Shown here: positions 36,000-49,700 of the stretch, in pieces | How the letters are laid out: each line of letters begins with the position of its first letter | Numbering within the stretch: the first letter of the stretch is position 1 | From: Rhea pennata | Taxonomy: Eukaryota; Chordata; Aves; Rheiformes; Rheidae | Length of the DNA stretch: 64,000 nt | NCBI RefSeq assembly: GCF_028389875.1 | Contig: NC_084673.1 | Span: 14,793,501-14,857,500 of the forward strand | Direction of reading: 5' to 3' | Program-made: the position numbers and the translations under genes | The notes under the pieces: model-generated | Told to the model about the DNA's origin: nothing | What the model saw: only the letters and a program-made list of their open reading frames with translations | The model's database searches: none

Positions 36000-38900
36000 A
36001 GTTCTAATGTGTTCAAAGTGTCCTAGATGGTGTCATTCTAATCCTTTTTACAATGCCATAATGACAAGAAAAAATAATAGATGGCAAGAGAAAATAATAG
36101 GTGAAATAAATTTAAGGTCATTGTAATTTTTAAAGGGTTATTATCTTAAATGTCTTTAACTTTAAGCTATTTCTGTCTTACTGGATGTGCATGGTTAGTT
36201 AAACAGATTCAATAGGTTCTTCAGGGTTGCAAGTATTCAATGAGTTTTTCTGCTTTTTTTGGTATTTGCTTTTGTACTTTTTCCACTACATAATTTCTGC
36301 ATACATGGAAGTTGCTTATTCAGGGAGAGTACAGGCCAGAATTTTTTCTCCAAGTATCAAATTTGGGTTACTTCAGTGTAACTTATGCTGGGATTTGTAT
36401 CGTATGTTCAATCTTGTAAGTAGAATATATTTTTCATGACTTAAGAGAAAATCTCCAAGGTGTTTAAATTCTCAAGTCTAACAGTTCTAAATGAAATGTG
36501 AATAACAAGAAATCTGTGCACTACAAAAAGTGAACAAATATGTTGAAATTCTCATGTCAGAAAACTAGCATATTTAAGTTGTAGAAACCTTGTCTAATAC
36601 ATGATGATTCATTAGAAGACTGAAAAGCAATTTGCAGCAGCGCCCCCAAAAGACCTCAAATAGTCAATATTTGTATGTCTTCAGTCTTACAAGTGATGAA
36701 TAGTAAACTGACTTTAGGTTTCCTCAGGATGCAAGATCATGATTTCAATTGTGCAATGGCGAATATGAAAAAGAAAATTCTAATCTTAGGATATGATCAA
36801 CTTATGCTTAAGATCTTAGATCCTTGTAATTGTTTTGGCCACTGTGGCTCTGACATGCTAACACCAATTTCAAATTATGTAATTTTGGCACAGTATCAGA
36901 CACAATAATCTCAACAACAGGAAATTCTACAAGTTTGCTGTATACTTCTGTAAAGTGTACTTTGTTTCAGTATCTCTAAATGGGCTTTCCTTACTGTATC
37001 TCCTAGTATCTCTTATTTTAATTTTATGGTAGAATAAAAATTGTGCAGTTTCCGTAATTGGAATGTGTTACTGCATCTGTGCAGCAAAAACAATGCCTAG
37101 TACATCATTTATAAGGATTCAGGTCTGATCTCATCTAGATAGGCAAGCACTGCTGTGGTTCTTGTCAAATCTACTTAGTAGCTGATTTTACATGTTTCCA
37201 TACACAGCAATATGTCCTGGGATATCTCAGGTCAAAATCAGGTCAAGATGTGTAATACTTAGTTACAGTATAATCTTCATTTCGGAAGTGGGTAAAGTTA
37301 TGCCAGAGTATGTTCCAGGACACTGGAGGTCAAAACTGAATTTTCAGCTGTTAATAAAACATGAAATGCAAATAAACATATTGAAAGGCAAGAGTTTGCT
37401 ATTTAATTATCAGCATTCACCAGAAGCTATGACACGTTGACATATGAACATTCATAGCTATTTGCTGCTCTTAGAACACCAAACACTGGTGAAGTGTGAG
37501 GCTGTGATTCAATATTCATTTGGCAGTGATACCATCTTGAGGAGTTCTACTAACCTTCTCTGTTTCCCTTCCTTTCCATTTGTTTTACTCTGTTTCTTAA
37601 TCTCTCTGTCATTTGCTGCTAGCTGAAGTGAAACTATGGCAAAAGGGTGCGGTTCCCATACTTTAAGTTATTTTCTACTCTTCAGAGTTATTTTTAACAT
37701 TGATCAATTCACGGATCCTGTTCACAACATAATCCCTAAATATCCGATGAAAATGTTTGCACATGTGAAGCAAAGATGAGTGCAAGAATCTCTTGATGTG
37801 GCTTTACAAAGTAGAGCGCAAGCATTAGCGTTTTGTATTTGTTTACAATTAAATATACTGCCTTTTGTATTAGAATGAATTAGTAAAACTAAGACTTTAA
37901 AAAGTCTTAGTATTAATTTACCAGTATTTTTTCTGATTTAATAACTCCTTTTCTATATCACAGTTACTGTATAGAAAAAAATTCACTGAAAACTTTCTCC
38001 TGTGTTGTCAATATTAATGTAGGTAGTGCCATGTGAAAATGAGGTGTGCTGTAGTGATATAATAAAACTTTACTTTCCTGTTTTAGAATTAACTCTATAA
38101 ACCAAATCCAGGGGCATTATGAAAGAGAGGTCTTCTGTCCAGAAAAAATACATTTATTGGTCAAAGAATACAAAGAAACTTTCTGGCATATTGACAGAAA
38201 TGAAGAACAAACTTAATGTGCTTTGAATATGACAGTTGTTCTTTTCCATTTAGTTTAGTCTGCTATTTGAGCAGCTGAGTGCCTCTGTCTTCAAATTCTT
38301 GAATACAGACAGAATAAATGTTTTCAGAAAATACTTGCGTACACATCTTTTTATCAGGTACTTTGCAGATGTGGAAGCATGTAGGCTGGACAAAGGTGAA
38401 TTTTGAGAGAGAGAAGTATAAGAAGGATCCTTTTGTGGGGGTCAGGTGAATTAACACTTAAAACAACTTCTGCTCATGTAATAGCAACTTAGGCTGAAAC
38501 TCCTCACACTGTTCAGATCTTCCTGTGGCTGTGAGAGACATTCACTTTTCTAGAGTATATACATAGGAATTTTTGGCAGAGACATATTTGAGATATGTTT
38601 ATACTGTGGGTACACCTTTAATTGTACGCTTTGCATGTATAGTTCTGCAGTGTGTGCAGTGGAAGAAAGCTAGCAATTCACATGCCACATCTAGACATTC
38701 TCAGTCCATGCAATGTAGTAACAGGAAGATTTTGAGATCAAAATCTTGTGTGGGAGTTAAATCCTGGAACTTCCATAATAGCCAAGGGGTTTTCAGTCAT
38801 TTCATTGCAAATAGTGTGATTTGTGAAAGGATCATCATTTATCTCAGACAAGAATGGAAATACCTGATAGCTAGGTGAGTGTGTGTTTCTTTTGGTGATG

Positions 38901-39540
38901 CTTTCTGACTTTACAGCAATGTGGAATCTCTGAGATTCCACTCTCTGACTTTACAGCAATGTTAGTACTAAAAAGTTGCCACAAGTCCCTGATTTTCTTA
39001 CCTAATTGAGACAAGGAGACAAACAAATCGTTATTACTTTCCAGAATACTGCATTCTGATTAAAAAGTTGTCCAAACACTAATGTTATTAGTTGGCCTGT
39101 TATGTCCAGTGGGAGTCCTTGATATCTTATAGGCAAATGTCTTTATCTCCTGCAGTTATGCATATTTTTGTATGTTATTTAAAGACTATAAATCTGTATA
39201 TGAGGTATCACTTTATTTGTACTTTTTTGAATGGAAGTTTCTTCTCAGTATTGTCCAGTGTGCTGGATGCTCTCTCCCCAACATATGAAATGTCCTGCCT
39301 TGGCCCTTTTACATCAGTTCTTGCTGCTGAATTTTTCATATGTGAATTGGGAGTCAGTGTGTGAGCATGAGACTTGACAGGTCTATGAATGAGTTTTATC
39401 TACTTAGTGATTTGTTCCTAAACTTTTAGGTTGCTAATATTAAGAGATTATCTTGATCCTTCTGCTGTTCTGAAGGTTAGAAGAAGGTTGTAAATACAGG
39501 CTGAACACCAGGCTAGCTGATTTAAAATCATCTTGTGTAG
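36000..39540. other. AT-rich stretch, no gene recognised
   Basis: No exon, RNA gene or interspersed repeat could be supported. It contains the partial tandem duplication with an internal palindrome at 38901-38962. Confidence 0.55.
38901..38962. repeat. 40-bp-period partial tandem repeat around a palindrome
   Basis: A 22-bp unit ending CTGACTTTACAGCAATGT occurs at 38901-38922 and 38941-38962 with one mismatch. Between them lies TGGAATCTC-T-GAGATTCCA, a perfect 9-bp inverted repeat. Confidence 0.9.
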
Positions 39541-39599
39541 CACTCAGTAGCAATCTTTTTTTGGTTGAGATACGTGCTTCACGCTGAGGTAATCTGCAC

Positions 39600-39635
39600 G
39601 GGAAGGAGAGCTCATCGTAATGAGCTCTCCTTCCC
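39600..39635. repeat. Perfect 16-bp hairpin with 4-nt loop
   Basis: Left arm GGGAAGGAGAGCTCAT (39600-39615), loop CGTA, and an exact reverse-complement right arm at 39620-39635. The flanks do not extend the pairing. Confidence 0.97.
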
Positions 39636-39857
39636 CTGCTGATTATTATGTCCTATTCCACAGGCAACTCTGAATGCAATGTGCAGCTGCATAAAACATT
39701 TTAAAGATAAGACTGATCAGCATCCTTGTATGGCTACGGATCCACAACCAAGGTTCATGCCCTCTAAAATATTGATTTTTTTTTAACTGTACCTGCATTC
39801 CTGCTATAAAAGAAACCAGCTTCATAATTGTTTCCCTTCATGTCTTTTCAAATGCAA

Positions 39858-40246
39858 GATGTTACAGAAAGTTTTGAAAGATTGTTTAGGGCTGTTTGTA
39901 ATAGCTGGAAAGTTTGCAGTACCAGTAGTAGCTATAATATAAGTGGATTCCTCTGTTTACTTAGTAACATTTGTCTTATAGGAGAGTTTCTATGTCTAGG
40001 AATTCTTCATCAATTTGTACTGTGTTTGGATAAGTACCTTTTGATTCTCTCTCATCTGAAAGCACTTAAAGAAAGAGGAGAAAACAAATTGTCTCAGCAT
40101 TTTGAATTAATCGCAGAAGATATTCCTGGCAAGAATGACAAGAAAAAGAACTTATGTGCAGAAATAAGTGCATTTCCAAACTGGTCCTGTATGTTCTTAT
40201 GTAATCAAAACCTTACTTTTTTATTAATTATTGATAAAACACTCTA
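39858..40246 (+). CDS. Open frame of about 130 codons, hypothetical
   Basis: A pyrimidine-rich stretch ending ATGCAAG precedes 39858. From there one frame is open to a TAA at 40245-40247, and that stop overlaps an AATAAA hexamer. The frame is compatible with the phase-1 donor at 35684. The peptide (VTESFERLFRAVCNSW..., then a hydrophobic middle, then a lysine-rich segment with ERGENKLSQHFELIAEDIPG) has no domain I know. It is longer than most open frames in this AT-rich half, but chance is a real possibility. Confidence 0.2.
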
Positions 40247-42964
40247 ATAAAAATGGAAAATGCAAATGTTTCCTTTTCTGAATTCAGTGGAAATTTGCAA
40301 ACACTGTCTTCACTGAGAAAGGTTCTCCGATCTCGAGGGTCAGTCTAATTCTTCTTCGTCTTTTTTCCTTTTCTAGATATCTGGGCAACGTAAGTTGTGT
40401 TAAAGAAGAGAGCAAGAAATGGGCAATTGTATTATAGGGAACGACTTTATTAAACAACTCGTGGAAAAAATGTTTCTTCTAACTGGTAACTGACACTGGT
40501 TACTTTTTCTGCTCTTAACATCTAAAAGTATTTGAGATAAAATGGAAACATATAACACAAATGTCCACATAGATATCTGTATGTTGTCTCTATAGAGTTG
40601 GTACGCGTGTTTATTATCATGATGTTTAGAAGAATTTATAAAGCCTAAATCTATAGCTGTGCAGTGTTAAAAACTGTTTGTAGAGTTATATAAGATCTTA
40701 AAGTAGATAGTTCAGCTATGTCTTGCTCATTCTAATAATCATGTGTATGTGTGTTACCTTAATGAGTTTTGTGGATTTTGCTGCACTCATAACCATTTTA
40801 TCTGTGTCTAATCTCTTATGACTGCTATGGATATGTTTTTTCTTTTATGTATGTATTGAAATTTTAGGTCGTATTTTAAAATACATCATCTCATAGTTTC
40901 TCTGTGCTTTCTTTTGTTTTCAGGGATATCTCAAATATACTGGGCCTGAATGCTTTTTTCAGTGTCAGGAATCTTAGTTTCCACTTCCCTGTTGTCTCCT
41001 TTAGTAAATACAGTGTGTTTTCATGTGCAGTAAATGTGCACTTGTAATGATGTGAAGTGTTTTACCTTTATTTAGGCATACTTTGCATTTTATCAGTTAT
41101 TTCCATAGTGTTGATCTAAATGTACGCTGAAGTATTCCATATTTTATTTTAATCGTTAATCAAGACATCAGATGAACTTTATCTTTAATACATCATCAGG
41201 CAGAAATTTAAACAAAATAAAGCTTTTTTGGTCAAAAACCTGAACACGTTTTATTATCAAAAACATACTTCGAATTGAAAACTTATATCCACATCATTGT
41301 GAAATAACTTTTGTAAAAGACCTTGTATCATATCACTAAAGCACAAAGCTCAACATAGAGCTGAGCTCTTAAATAGCACTTTTTTTCCCTTCTTCAAACC
41401 TTAATATGTATTCTTTGTTTCATAGTTTTGTGAACTAGACCAAATTTTGAGTTTCATTGACATAATGCTACCGTCTGCTCAGTAACTATGCTTCTTGGTC
41501 CTTTTCAGCTTTCCCCTAGGTGGCACCATGACCCGCAGAACAGATCTTGTAGACTTCTGAAGTTCTAACTATAGATGTTTCAGCTGAGTGATGCAAACAT
41601 TTTCAAACCCTGCTTGGTCACCGTTTTTTTTAACAACTTGTACCATTTCTTTGGAGAAAACACTGTTGCCCTTCTATGTCAGAAACACTAATGATTAGGA
41701 CATGCACAATAAGTGATTTTAGTAGTCGGAACTGTTAATTATTTGTAAAATTAAATATCTACATGAGATAGATTCATATTTAATTCTTTTGCATTAAAGG
41801 GAAGGAGGACACTGACACCTGTACAGTACAATAGACTATGGGACTACCCCTCCTCTCTTGGGTAATAGAAAACTATTGTTGTCTGTATGGAGCTTCACAT
41901 TACTACATACTTCAGTTCATGTAATAAAAGAATGATGCAATTATTGTCTCTGGATGTGATGAGAGCTAATGAAAATTTGTTACTATGAGAAGTTTTTGCT
42001 GCTTCCTTCTCTCTGGAGCATCATTGTGATTTCTTTAATGATTTTAAAATAAATCCAAAGCATTTTGTTGAAATTAATACAGTGAGATCAGAACTGTGCC
42101 CTAGAACTCTCTTGTAGACTGTATCACAGCATACCTGAACATAAAGATCATGCTGTTCATTTTTGTCACATAAAAATATGATCTAGAAATGACAGTAAAC
42201 AACAAATAATGAAATATCAATAGTAATGCTCTTAATTCTATAATTTTCAATGAAATTTTAATGCTTATGTGGTTGTAATCCTCTATTCACTGTTAGGTGC
42301 AGAGTGGAGTTTTGTAACAGAACTGTAAAACACTGTTCTTGCTAGTACTTTCTTTTTGGTTTTCTACATTTGTTAGACTGATTCTTTGTGTTTGCATTAG
42401 AAACTACCATAGTGCTGTTGGTGTGTAGCTGGTGCTGAGAACCTGGCATTTACAGTATATGTATTTCAGGGGATCAGACTAGCTCTGATCTGAGTGCATG
42501 GGGTCAGCTTCAAATCCTTCAGTACTTTGCTTCAGAAGCTGCTGATCTGAACTAAAACACTAATGTAGATGCAGCCCATATGTACTGTCTGTGTGAGTAC
42601 CAGACTGACCCTGTCCCACATGCATTGTATAATTTAAGGTCTACCCATGCACGCACTTTCGGCCTTAAGTAGATCCTTGTTGTCCAGTTACACTTTTTCA
42701 AAAGTGTTTGTCCACTGTCACTTACAACCATGATATCACATTGGCTCTGTGTTGTACCTAGACTCTTTCTGACAGAGATGGAGAGTGAATACTTGCTTAG
42801 CAGCAAATTCTATTCTCTTTTATGGCAACAGTGATTTACTGCGCACCTAATGGGCTTTCTCAAACAATTGATTTATATGATCACCTAGCAAAGCAAAGTC
42901 TTACAACATTACTTACTTTCTTCTACTTTATTAAAGCATTGTACTTGTGAATTGAAATCCATTT

Positions 42965-42992
42965 CCAGAATTTAGCTCGAGCTAAATTCTGG
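42965..42992. repeat. Perfect 28-bp palindrome, no spacer
   Basis: CCAGAATTTAGCTC at 42965-42978 is followed immediately by its exact reverse complement at 42979-42992, centred on CTCGAG. The next base pair outside does not match. Confidence 0.97.
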
Positions 42993-45900
42993 TATCGCTT
43001 GCTGTTACGGATCAGCATTCTGTTGATCAGAAATGTGTTGCTATGAGCTATCATTTCATTCCAAGTATTTATTATGGCTCCTGTTTATGGACTTGGCAAA
43101 AGTCGTAAAATCAGAGAATAGTCTTCTAGATTGACAGGTCTGGTCCAATATTCTGTGTTCATTATTGTTTATATAGTGTCATTCACATTGATGCAAGCGG
43201 TTTTGTCTAGATGCTGGTCAGATATTAATGGCAGAAGTCGCAGTATGCAAAACTAAGAATACATTTATTTTAAAGAAAGAAGAAACTCAGGCTGTGTGAC
43301 AGGTTGATTGAGGTATTGTTTTCTGATTCAGAATTCAGGCTGTGATACTAACTTGAAGTGCCTGTAGTGGGCTGTGGTGTTGACTTCTAGGATTTCTATA
43401 AAATTTAAATTCAAGTACTATGATAGTAAATTCAGTATCTCTGCTTTTTTGAAAGTTTAGTTCATATCTTAGTTTTTCAATTTTGTTATGTTATTTTGTT
43501 ATTTCTTAACTTTCTCACGTTTAAGGATTTTTTTTCTAACCTAAGTTTATCAAAAGTTTGATCTTTTACTTAAAGATGTATGTTCATAGTCTCGTTATAC
43601 TCATTTACACTTTATGTTTAATCTGTGCATTACTCCTTTTCAGTGCTGTGTCAATAAGCTATTGGCAGTGTCTTTTGCTGTAATTATTTTATCACCTTAT
43701 GTGGCTGGTAGAATTTTAATGTCTGGGGTGGCATTTATGTAGTCAAACTCCTTTGAAGGAAGTCTTCCTAGTAGGAAAGTAATGTATATAAATCAAAATT
43801 TCAGTCGTCTTTGAGGGTTTTTTCTTAGCAGTTTTGGTTTTTTACATTTATTCTCATATTCTACAGTATATTTTCCTTAAGTGTTCTGACTCATTTTGCA
43901 AACATTAATTAGAAGGAAGACCAAAATTTTAGAATGTGAGTACATAAGTTTAGCCTGTGAAAATCTGAGCGTTTTTAATTCATGTGATCACTGATGAGGA
44001 TGCTGACAAAAGTTTGCAGAATGAATCAGTCATAGAGTCATTTCTGGAACTCATAACCTGTGACTCCCTCACTGCAAGTCTCATCAGGAGGAGGTGTTAG
44101 CCCTCTGGGAGGGTGTCTTTTCTCTACTTCCTCTTCATGCATCTGGACACGTGAGGAATGGATCTGTATAACTAAATAAGTAATAATAATCCTCTGTCCC
44201 ATTTGAGCATCTGGCATTCTTGCGTTTAGCATGTATACAGAAATCACCAGAGTTAAAACTAAATGCAGTTAAATCTGTGCAGAGCCTGAAAATAGAATTC
44301 TAGATATAAATATTTAAATCTGCTTGAAGTCTGATATATCAATTCTGGCAGAGTTGAAGAGAGTAGACACACAAGTGCTGTTAGTGCCCGTGAAAACGGC
44401 ACAGAGCAAATGGAATGTAACTAAGTTTTTCAGCTTTATATTCCCCCATGTAAAATGTTTCTTTTCCCAGTATTTAACATATAAAATCACACTCTGTTTT
44501 AACCTCAAAAGCTGTGGAATCATGTTGATGTGAAGGACTGTAGGACTGTGGAGGGTCTACAAAATTTACTTGTATATAGCTCATTACACATTCTCTTCCT
44601 GTTTAAAGCTGTTGTACCAATTTTAAACATTACAAGATATCAGAAACACTCATTGTCACCTATACTACATGGTATTGTTACAAATAAATACACTGAACCT
44701 CCCTAGTACCTTATGTGCTGCAATTGTATTCTGTTTGTTTTGTTAAATGCCTGCTTCCATTTCAAATTTATTTTAATTATTTTTTTCTAATATTTGCCAG
44801 TTCCCACAGACAGGTGGTAATTTCCTGTGCAATTTCAGAAACAAAAGAATAAACAAATAGCTCCTAAGCACTGGTCTGTTTTCATATGCATGCTTCCCAA
44901 CTCCAAGCCACGTTCTGCAACACCACAATTTTTAGTCAAATTACGAGCACAACCAACTACTTGATTAATTAATGTTCTTTTTAGTTGTATTGTGCATATG
45001 TTGCATAACATAGTTATAATAAATCATCTTACTTCCAAGGAAAGTTATTAATAAAGGTATTCTACTGTTTGTTACTAATATCAGCCTTAATTTGCATTTT
45101 TCCAAAAATCATTAGCAAAATTTCTTGTTATTTCACTGTTGTAGTATCATATCCATTTCTGTTTACACCAGGGTGATGCTTCAGTTGCTCATCTGAGTGA
45201 GTTTTAGCATCTCTTAAAATGTATCTTGTTTTCTAGTAGTTATTTAAACTCCGTTCTGATTGTGTTTATCTGAAAATAGTTATTTAGAGCTAGAAGTGCT
45301 AAGGGCTGAATCCAGCTTACCTTATTCACATAAACATGTGGTTCCATTTATTTCCTTTGAGTCAAGTCAAAAGAACAAGAAGTTTGTGCTCAAAAGATGG
45401 ATCTTCTGGAAAAATATATGGCATGTAGAGAACTAGCCTTTCAAAATCACTTTATGTAGAAGCATTTTCAAAATTGTCTGCACAGAAGAACCACTGAAAA
45501 ATAGCTTTACATTCACTGGGACTAGATTCAATTCTTTATCTGTCCATGTTTAATTATGCAAAGTTTTATTAAAAATGAGTGTTATATTCCTTTCTGTTTA
45601 TGTTTGCAGTGAATAAATAAAATTATATTGCTAGAAAATTAGCTTATGGGCAGCAACACTAGTTCCTGTCAGTAGCAAAAATGTATGTTGTAATCATGAT
45701 CTTTTAGGACCTGATCTTTTTATTTAAATTATTCTAGTGTTAGTGCCAGAAAGGAAAAATGAATAAAAACAAATTTATTGTATGACACTATACAAGTAAC
45801 CTGTTCATAGAGATGGCATACTGGGAAGAAATCAGAAGTTTCAATCCTTATAATTTATTTTTTTTTTAATAAAAGAGTCAAAAGATTATTTTAACTTTCT

Positions 45901-46689
45901 TCAACAGATGTAGTTATCTCAGGTTATTTAAATGACATGCTAAAAACAGATGTAACCTGAAAGTATGCAGCTAAAAATGAAAATAGGGAGACACTGAGGG
46001 TAAGGTAGCTATGTGCAATTTCAGTAGCAGTATCTTTTATTAGTGATCTATGAGTGTGACACTACAGTGTTACTAAAATACTAATTGTGGAATTTGATCC
46101 GGACATTGAGCATAACATTTGCCTTTCTGTACCTTGGAAGTAAGAAGAGATCATTAAACTAGCTCTACTTTGTGAAGAGCTTTTAGATCATTGAATAAAA
46201 AATGTTTTTAAAATGCCAGCTGTAGAATTTTAGAGTTCAGGCTTTAGTAGCCTGCCAGCATAGTTTTCTATGGTAGGCACAGAGCGCAATATATATGAAG
46301 GAGTGATTTGTGTAAGGATAACTTGACTGATCCATCATTGCATGTTTACTTGGCATGCAGACAAACCAGTCTGTATGAATTTTAGTCTAGTAGATACTAT
46401 TTGGCTCTTGAAATGCACAGTTAATGTCGTAAAAGAGGATAACGGGCTTGTGGCCTTCACAAGCTGTGCAGACATCCTTAAGGACTCTTTCTTACTATTG
46501 CTTTCTGCAGCATAGGAAGTGTCCTTACCCAAATTCTCAAACACACCTGAAAGACCAAGCTATAATAAGGAAATTTCCTGGAGAAACACAGGAAATAATC
46601 AGTCCTCTTGAGGCAAATAAGCACTGTTTTATGTGATCCTTTGCTGTATTTGGAAGAGTACTGTTACACGCAGTGTGTCCAATTTCACT

Positions 46690-46765
46690 TGTATGCATGC
46701 ATGTATGTCCTGTTGCCTTAAACAAGATATGTACATGCCTGTATGTATGTTTATGTATGTATACA
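46690..46765. repeat. ATGT/ATGC-type tetranucleotide microsatellite
   Basis: Interrupted (ATGT)n and related GTATGC units, ending in ATACATACAT on the right side. A degenerate simple repeat. Confidence 0.75.
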
Positions 46766-49700
46766 AATACATACATAAAATATAAGCTGGAATATCCTAT
46801 ATTTTAAAAGTGTCTGTACATACTAAAAAATGGAGTGATTTGTATAATCTAGAGGATGTGTAACTCAAATAACAGTTTCTGGAAATAACATGGGACCTTC
46901 TTAAAGTGTGCTGTCTTCTAGTTACAAGTTCAGTTAAGCAATCCATGGGGAGTGAAACACTGAACTAAACTGTTCTTAAAAACCAAGTATGCCTGGGACA
47001 ATAGACAGGATTTTTATTTTCTGTTCATTTTTCCCCCCTTTTTGCCTTTTATTTTCCTGCTTTGTATCAGCCGTCTTTGTTGGATGATGCAAGAATGAAT
47101 GTTAAAAACTAAATGTTAAAAACTGAATGTTAATTTAAGTTATTAATAGTTGAAACATCATTATCATCTGCTTTTTATAGTATTTGAGCTATCCTGCTCC
47201 TTCCTGGCTTTGCCCCTGCACTTATCTGTTCTTTGGGAATAAGTATTACTGAGACTTGCAGAGCAGGCTCAGAAAAGACAGTTGTTCTTATAAGAAAAGA
47301 ATTAATAATGTTTAAGCATCTATAAGTAAGCCTTTAAAAATACTTGTCTTTTTGGCCATCTCCTGTTTCCTTTCTCCACTACTGAATATTAGGATAGTTG
47401 GAGAGTATTTCTTTCCCCTCTGTCTATCAGCAGCTACTTTTTATCTATTTTCTTTGTTTCAGCTTATTTTTTTTAATCTTTTTGCCTTTACTTTAACATT
47501 TAAAGCTTTGTCCACAACTTTTCTTATCCATGAGTTTGGAGAAGCATTCATTTGTTTGCTTCAAGAACCAGTCTGCCCAAAGAGCATTTGGGAAGGGACT
47601 GATAGTTTCTATGCGCCTTGTTTTTCAGTGCTTCTGTAGATTGCTCATGAACAGCAGATAGTTATGGTTTGCATTTTGAGTGTGTTTAAATACAGGGATT
47701 GGAAGCCATGGTTTCAGTTGGGACGCTGCTGGGGGCTTGGTAGACCTTTGCCTGGATGTCTGTTTGGAAATAATACTGGCATGCTGATTTCCCGTTGATA
47801 TACCCCGGCCTCTGCCACGTGCACACGTGGAATTGCCAAGTGGCCTAGGAAGCTAGCAATAGCTACTAAGGAAGCAGCAGTTGGAAGATCAAGTCATTGC
47901 AGAAGTCTCAGGTCATGACATTGGGTCTTAGATTCCTTGCAGGTTCAGAAATGTCCAAGTGTCAGGCATGAGAGCTCAGCGCAAGGACCTTCCACGCATT
48001 CTAAAAAATTTCAAGCCATTCTGTCGTTCCTGTGTAGTGTTCCAAAGGACAGCATTTGACAAGTCATAAACTTAAGGAAAAAATGTTATAGAGGAAAAAA
48101 AAAAGATTGCTTTTCTTTCAGTAAAGTACTTTTATTGCACCTGTTCAGCCACAGTATTATCTTCCTAGATTTTCTGTGTGATTTCTGTTCATGCATTGAA
48201 GATTCAGATTGCTATCACATGATCCATAAAGATAACTTTGTTATATTCTTTCATTACATTGTACAGGCCCTGGTTTCATTCAGTGCAATAGAATTTAATA
48301 ATTTAATAATTTTGAAAACTATCATTTTGGAAAACATTTGCGGATCTATGTGGTGTACGTAAGACAGGGCAAAATTATTTATGTATTTATACATGTGCAG
48401 TTTGTGCTACAGAGGTGTCTAGAAATCAAAATTAATATCAGAGTTGCTCTGCAGTAGCAATGCATATGGAGTTTTTTTAGAACTGTGTGGGCGGATAGTA
48501 ATCCAGCAGGCTCCTTGGTCTGCTCTCCGAATGGGCTGAATGCATATCAGGCAGTCATATTAACTTGGCTCTGCTAATGCAACTGTCCCCTTCAGTGGAG
48601 TGCAGAAAAACTTGGTCCAGTGTGCTCTTGTTTTTATAAAAGTGTTCTAAGGTGATTTTTTTCCTCAAAAAACTCCATTTAATTTCAATTGGATGTGTAG
48701 CTTAAAGTTTCTAATCAATTTTAAAAATTTCAGACCCATCCCAAGAAGACAGTTTCTGACACAAGGTGGCATAGAGTAAAGAAGCAGTAAACAATCAAAT
48801 CATCTATCTAAGGTCACATAGGAAATCTATTCAAAAGTATTAACTAAGACTAGAGATGCTATTTAAATTTTTTAAGCTTAAATTCATTCTATCTGTGTGC
48901 AAAATTTTCATTATTCACAGCTATCTTTTTGACATCAACAAGAGGCAATTATTACAACTGTTTAATCTGTTCTGTGTTTTCTGGTGTGAGATTATGTTGT
49001 TAGTGTATTATAAAGCACTATCTGGACCTCTGAATTGCGATCAAAATGTCACCATTTGTTTTAGGAGTTTCCACTGTCCATTAATACCGGCCAGAAAGTG
49101 TAATAGTTCTTCAGAACATTCAGAAAACTTACTCATAATACCTAATACCTAAGACTTAGGTAGATTTCTTAGTATGGTTATAAATTCAGAAAAAGTTTAG
49201 TAGGGTTGCAGAGCTTTGTTCTCTGTCATTTATATAGCCTGGCTTGCTTTCAGGGTGTTAATAATGATCTTTATATCCAGCTAAGCAAATGTAGAAGTGG
49301 GTTTCACAGTTCCTGTTCAAATAAAGTTACACTCTAACATTTCCAAAGCAGAATTAGTAGGTAATTGTTAATGTTTGTATAGTTATAATGTGGGAATCAT
49401 AATGTCCTTTGCCTTTTTTTCAAAGATACTCTGTACAGAGACTAGACTGCCACAGTCAAGACATAATGTAGAGATAAGAATTCTGTACCTTTTTAGACAG
49501 TCATCTTTGCATAGTCTATTTAGAAGTTGACTTAGTATGATGAATTAGGATCTAGAGAAATTCAGAGTTGCTGTATATCTTATGAACATATCTTAGAAGA
49601 CTCCAACAAAAGGTTTATTGCAATTTTTTTGCAGAAGACTGTTAGTTAAAATTATGGATTGCATTCCAAGAACCATCTAACTCTAACGCAAGATATGATA

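Noticed and set aside
39600-39635. microRNA precursor
   Set aside because: A 16-bp stem with a 4-nt loop is shorter than a Drosha/Dicer substrate; no wider pairing was found in the flanks.
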